A program made the translations under genes and the position numbers. From positions 1 through 9,096 of the forward strand of contig CAJMRN010000076.1 in assembly GCA_905215815.1 (NCBI GenBank): a stretch of DNA of 9,096 nucleotides. Direction: 5' to 3'. The notes under the pieces were generated by a model, which ran no database searches, was not told the origin of the DNA, and was given only the letters and a program-made list of their open reading frames with translations. Source of the DNA: an uncultured bacterium (lineage in GTDB: Bacteria; Actinomycetota; Coriobacteriia; Coriobacteriales; Coriobacteriaceae). Position 1 is the stretch's first letter, and every line of letters starts with the position of its first letter. Positions 7,059 through 9,096 of this stretch are shown piece after piece.

Positions 7059-7086
7059 ATTATTGCGCGCCGAATAATGGTGTCAA
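7059..7086 (-). promoter_or_regulatory. Sigma70-type promoter of the ABC operon with overlapping dyad
   Basis: On the minus strand a perfect -35 TTGACA (7086-7081) is followed by a 16-nt spacer and AATAAT (7064-7059), five of six matches to the -10 consensus. Transcription would start near 7052, about 35 nt before the GTG start. ATTATT (7059-7064) and AATAAT (7073-7078) form a 6-bp inverted repeat 8 nt apart, covering the -10 box and spacer, where a repressor could act. Confidence 0.75.
7072..7082. repeat. Direct repeat GAATAATGGTG, copy 1
   Basis: The 11-bp sequence GAATAATGGTG lies in the spacer of the ABC promoter and includes part of its -35 box. An identical copy in the same orientation is at 7159-7169. 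Two exact copies in a 262-bp control region suggest binding half-sites for one regulator. Confidence 0.6.
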
Positions 7087-7148
7087 GTATTCCGAAATCG
7101 TTTTCTGCAAGGTTAACGCCGGCGGCGAGTTCTCGTGACGTGTGTCCA

Positions 7149-7169
7149 TATTCACTCGGAATAATGGTG
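7149..7169. promoter_or_regulatory. Second operator-like dyad with direct repeat copy 2
   Basis: TATTC (7149-7153) and GAATA (7159-7163) form a 5-bp inverted repeat with a 5-nt spacer, overlapping the second copy of GAATAATGGTG (7159-7169). The site is 87 bp from the first copy, upstream of the ABC promoter and between the two divergent promoters. It could be an auxiliary operator for a looping or paired-site regulator. Confidence 0.45.
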
Positions 7170-7205
7170 CGCGTGACTTTTTTCGCCCCACTGCCAACAC
7201 AAACC

Positions 7206-7236
7206 TTGACTCTACAATCGTTATAGGGTTTTCACT
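7206..7236 (+). promoter_or_regulatory. MerR-family-type promoter and operator for the MATE gene
   Basis: TTGACT (7206-7211) is a good -35 and TTCACT (7231-7236) a weak -10. They are separated by 19 bp rather than 17. The spacer is filled by a dyad, ACTCTACAA (7209-7217), TCG, TTATAGGGT (7221-7229), with 7 of 9 positions symmetric. A long spacer carrying a dyad of the ACTCTA/TAGGGT type is the hallmark of MerR-family targets (ZntR, CadR, PbrR, BmrR kinds), where the regulator twists the DNA to activate. A start near 7243 gives a leader of about 37 nt to the ATG at 7280. No merR-like gene is in the window. Confidence 0.65.
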
Positions 7237-7279
7237 ACACTGGTACGTAAACAAACCCAGTCAGAAAGTGCCCCCGCTC

Positions 7280-8626
7280 ATGGAACACGACCTCACACGC
7301 GGCAATGTCCTTAAGACCATCGCGGTCTTTGCCCTGCCCTATATGCTCTCGTACTTTTTGCAGATGCTCTACGGCATGGCCGACCTGTATATGATGGGGC
7401 AGTTTAGCGGCGCCGCCGGCATCACCGCTGTGGGCAATGGCGCGCAGACGCTCTATATCATTACCGTGACGCTCGTGGGCCTGGCCATGGGAACGACGGT
7501 CATCGTCGGCCACGCCGTGGGCTCGCGCCGCTTCGACCGCGCCGAGACCGCCATCGGCAATACCATCACGCTGTTTATGGGCGTCTCGGTAGTACTGGCC
7601 GTCATCTTGTTTGCACTTTGCCCGCAGGTTGTGACGCTCATTGGCACGCCGCCCGAGGCGGTCGAAGGCACCGCCGCCTACCTGCGTATCTGCTTTATCG
7701 GCATTCCGTTTATCGCCGCATACAACATTCTCTCGGCCATCTTTCGCGGGCTGGGCGATTCGCGCTCGCCTATGTACGTGATTGGCGTGGCATGCATCAT
7801 CAACATCGCGCTCGACTTCCTATTTATAGGCCACATGGGGCTCGGCCCCGTGGGCGCGGCGCTCGGCACAGTGACCGCCCAGACGGCCAGCGTTGCCCTC
7901 GCGCTCGTGTGGCTCAAGAGCCGCCGCACGAACATCCACGTTAAGCGCAGCGACCTGCGCCCCCAGCCCGAGGTGCTCGGCAGCATTCTTAAGATCGGCG
8001 TGCCTGTGGCTGTACAGGACGGCTGCATCCAGGTGGCGTTTATGTTTATCACCGTCATCGCCAACCACCGAGGGCTCGTCGACGCCGCCGCCGTAGGCCT
8101 GGTCGAGAAGATGATCAGCTTTTTGTTCATTGTTCCGAGTTCCATGGGCGCCACCGTCAGCGCACTCACGGCGCAAAACGCCGGCGCAGGCAAGGGCGAT
8201 CGCGCGCGTCAGGTGCTCAAGGACGCCATGACGATCTCGGTGGTGTACGGCTGCCTGATCACGGTGCTGATGTGGCTGGTGGCGCCGGCGTTTATTGGCT
8301 TTTTTGCCAAGGACCCCGCGGTGGTCGCGGCCGGTACCGGCTATATGCACAGTTATATTTTCGATGCAATCTTTGCCGGCATCCACATTTGCTTTAGCGG
8401 CTTTTTCGCCGCGTATGGCAAGAGCTATATCGGCTTTGCGCACAACGTGCTGGCCGTGGCGCTCATTCGCGTGCCGGGCGCGTGGCTATTGTCGAACGCC
8501 TATTCCGACACGTTGTTTCCCATGGGCATCGCTTCGCCGTGCGGGTCAATTCTATCAGCGGTTATTTGCGTGATGGCATTTACCGTGCTCAACCGGCGCG
8601 GGGCTTTTGACAGGTTGGTGGCGTAG
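7280..8626 (+). CDS. MATE-family multidrug/cation antiporter
   Basis: A 448-residue inner-membrane protein with about 12 hydrophobic helices in two homologous halves, the normal MATE size. These pumps export drugs or metabolites in exchange for Na+ or H+. Recognisable segments are LPYMLSYFLQMLYGMADLYMMGQF (about 19-42), the first-half motif RGLGDSRSP (156-164), and the second-half SALTAQNAGAGKGDRA (294-309), typical of NorM/DinF/MepA-like members. The frame is open upstream to 7142, but that part would cover the MerR-type promoter and lacks family similarity, so ATG 7280 is preferred. An in-frame GTG at 7268 is an alternative. No strong Shine-Dalgarno sequence is visible before either. It is transcribed divergently from the ABC exporter. 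Substrate cannot be told from sequence; the promoter type suggests induction by a drug or metal. Confidence 0.94.
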   Translation: MEHDLTRGNVLKTIAVFALPYMLSYFLQMLYGMADLYMMGQFSGAAGITAVGNGAQTLYIITVTLVGLAMGTTVIVGHAVGSRRFDRAETAIGNTITLFMGVSVVLAVILFALCPQVVTLIGTPPEAVEGTAAYLRICFIGIPFIAAYNILSAIFRGLGDSRSPMYVIGVACIINIALDFLFIGHMGLGPVGAALGTVTAQTASVALALVWLKSRRTNIHVKRSDLRPQPEVLGSILKIGVPVAVQDGCIQVAFMFITVIANHRGLVDAAAVGLVEKMISFLFIVPSSMGATVSALTAQNAGAGKGDRARQVLKDAMTISVVYGCLITVLMWLVAPAFIGFFAKDPAVVAAGTGYMHSYIFDAIFAGIHICFSGFFAAYGKSYIGFAHNVLAVALIRVPGAWLLSNAYSDTLFPMGIASPCGSILSAVICVMAFTVLNRRGAFDRLVA

Positions 8627-8724
8627 CGGGGCAACGCGAAATCGCCCTGATCGACGACATCATTAGCGATGATCCGGCAACCTACGTGACGCAGATCACG
8701 GTGCCGTTTTCTCCAGCAAAGTAA
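8611..8724 (+). pseudogene. Possible decayed 3' end of a gene
   Basis: In a frame different from the MATE gene, codons from 8611 to the TAA at 8722-8724 read as a protein tail that includes IALIDDIISDDPATYVTQI and VPFSPAK. Synonymous positions look GC-rich as in real genes here (19 of 28 codons from 8638 to 8721 end in G or C). There is no start codon, and an in-frame TGA at 8608-8610 closes the frame upstream. It may be the stump of a deleted gene next to the MATE gene, or chance. I do not recognise the family. Confidence 0.3.
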
Positions 8725-8760
8725 AAACCGCCCGGAAGGCATCATGCTTCCCGGACGGTT
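8723..8760. terminator. Terminator hairpin between convergent MATE and ligA genes
   Basis: AACCG (8726-8730) pairs with CGGTT (8756-8760). Inside, CCGG and AAG pair with CTT and CCGG past one mismatch and one bulge, around GCATCATG. On the minus strand the stem is followed by TTTTT (8727-8723), as expected of an intrinsic terminator for ligA, which stops at 8783. On the plus strand only a mixed TTCTTCAATT follows, so it may end MATE transcripts less efficiently. Confidence 0.75.
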
Positions 8761-8782
8761 CTTCAATTAGACTATCAATGCA

Positions 8783-9096
8783 CTAAGCCTGGGGCACCTC
8801 ACCGGTAGCCAAGATCTGCTCGAGCGCGTCCTCGTCCAGCACGGGTACACCCAGCTGCTCGGCTTTGGTGAGCTTGGAGCCCGCTTTGGGGCCGGCGACC
8901 AGATAGCTCGTCTTCTTTGACACGCTGCCCGAAACCTTGGCGCCGAGCACCTTGAGCGCCGCGCCCGCCTCGTCGCGTGTGCGGTTGACGAGCGTGCCGG
9001 TGAGCACGAAGGTCATGCCATCGAAACGACCGTCCCGCTGCTCCAGCCTGCACTCCATATTCACGCCTGCCTCCCGAAGCGTCTCCACCAAGTGCT
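8783..9096 (-). CDS. ligA: NAD-dependent DNA ligase LigA, C-terminal BRCT part (5' end beyond window)
   Basis: The last 103 complete codons of LigA, the replicative ligase that seals nicks with NAD+. The segment LVETLREAGVNME, just before the BRCT domain, is characteristic of LigA. The BRCT domain follows: FDGMTFVLTGTL, then the DEAGAALKVLGAKVSGSVSK region, TSYLVAGPKAGSKLTKAEQLG, and VPVLDEDALEQIL. This domain helps hold DNA. The adenylation, OB, zinc-finger and helix-hairpin-helix domains lie outside the window. The frame is open at the right edge, so the in-frame TTG at 9091 is not a start. It ends in TAG at 8783-8785, followed by the terminator hairpin. Confidence 0.96.
   Translation of the reverse strand, partial: HLVETLREAGVNMECRLEQRDGRFDGMTFVLTGTLVNRTRDEAGAALKVLGAKVSGSVSKKTSYLVAGPKAGSKLTKAEQLGVPVLDEDALEQILATGEVPQA

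Noticed and set aside
7060..7254. 64-codon minus-strand frame in the divergent control region
   Set aside because: It overlaps both predicted promoters and operators and shows no recognisable domain; most likely chance.
7142..7279. 46-codon upstream extension of the MATE protein
   Set aside because: It would translate the operator repeats and the MerR-type promoter, and the family begins at the ATG at 7280.
8783..9091. Stand-alone small BRCT protein starting at the TTG at 9091
   Set aside because: The frame is open through the window edge and the sequence before the BRCT domain matches the LigA C-terminus, so this is the end of a long ligase gene.

Overview
The window looks like chromosome of a high-GC Coriobacteriia member, most like Collinsella or a relative. 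That placement rests on overall gene style: GC-rich codons, a molybdenum cofactor pair, a clostridial-style heterodimeric ABC exporter, and an orphan DUF559-type nuclease-like protein of a kind I know to be common in Coriobacteriia. No rRNA or other taxonomic marker is present, so it is an inference.

Layout from left to right. (1) Positions 1-1810, minus strand: a tight moaA-moaC pair for the first step(s) of molybdenum cofactor synthesis. MoaC runs off the left edge and seems to continue past the normal end of the family. (2) Positions 1811-3296: a lone minus-strand gene (2046-3083) for a protein with a C-terminal Vsr/DUF559-like PD-(D/E)XK domain. A long, very similar hairpin lies on each side of it (1942-2008 and 3183-3247). 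(3) Positions 3297-7017, minus strand: two overlapping ABC exporter half-transporter genes. One has a degenerate and one a canonical ATPase site, as in a BmrCD/LmrCD/TM287-288-type heterodimer. (4) Positions 7018-7279: a divergent control region. It holds a strong sigma70-type promoter for the ABC operon, overlapped by a dyad that partly recurs 87 bp away, and a MerR-family-style promoter with a 19-bp spacer facing the next gene. (5) Positions 7280-8626, plus strand: a MATE-family drug/cation antiporter. (6) Positions 8627-8782: a possible decayed gene tail and a terminator hairpin. (7) Positions 8783-9096, minus strand: the BRCT-containing C-terminus of NAD-dependent DNA ligase LigA, cut by the right edge.

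The ABC exporter and the MATE pump are divergently transcribed from one 262-bp region with two different-looking operators, which suggests an inducible efflux locus. No regulator gene lies inside the window. The least ordinary element is the nuclease-like gene with its pair of matched hairpins. Three of the four stem differences between the copies are compensatory, and both keep the same C-A mismatch and an 11-nt loop, so they are members of one structured repeat family. Whether they are only terminators or have a link to the protein cannot be decided from this sequence.
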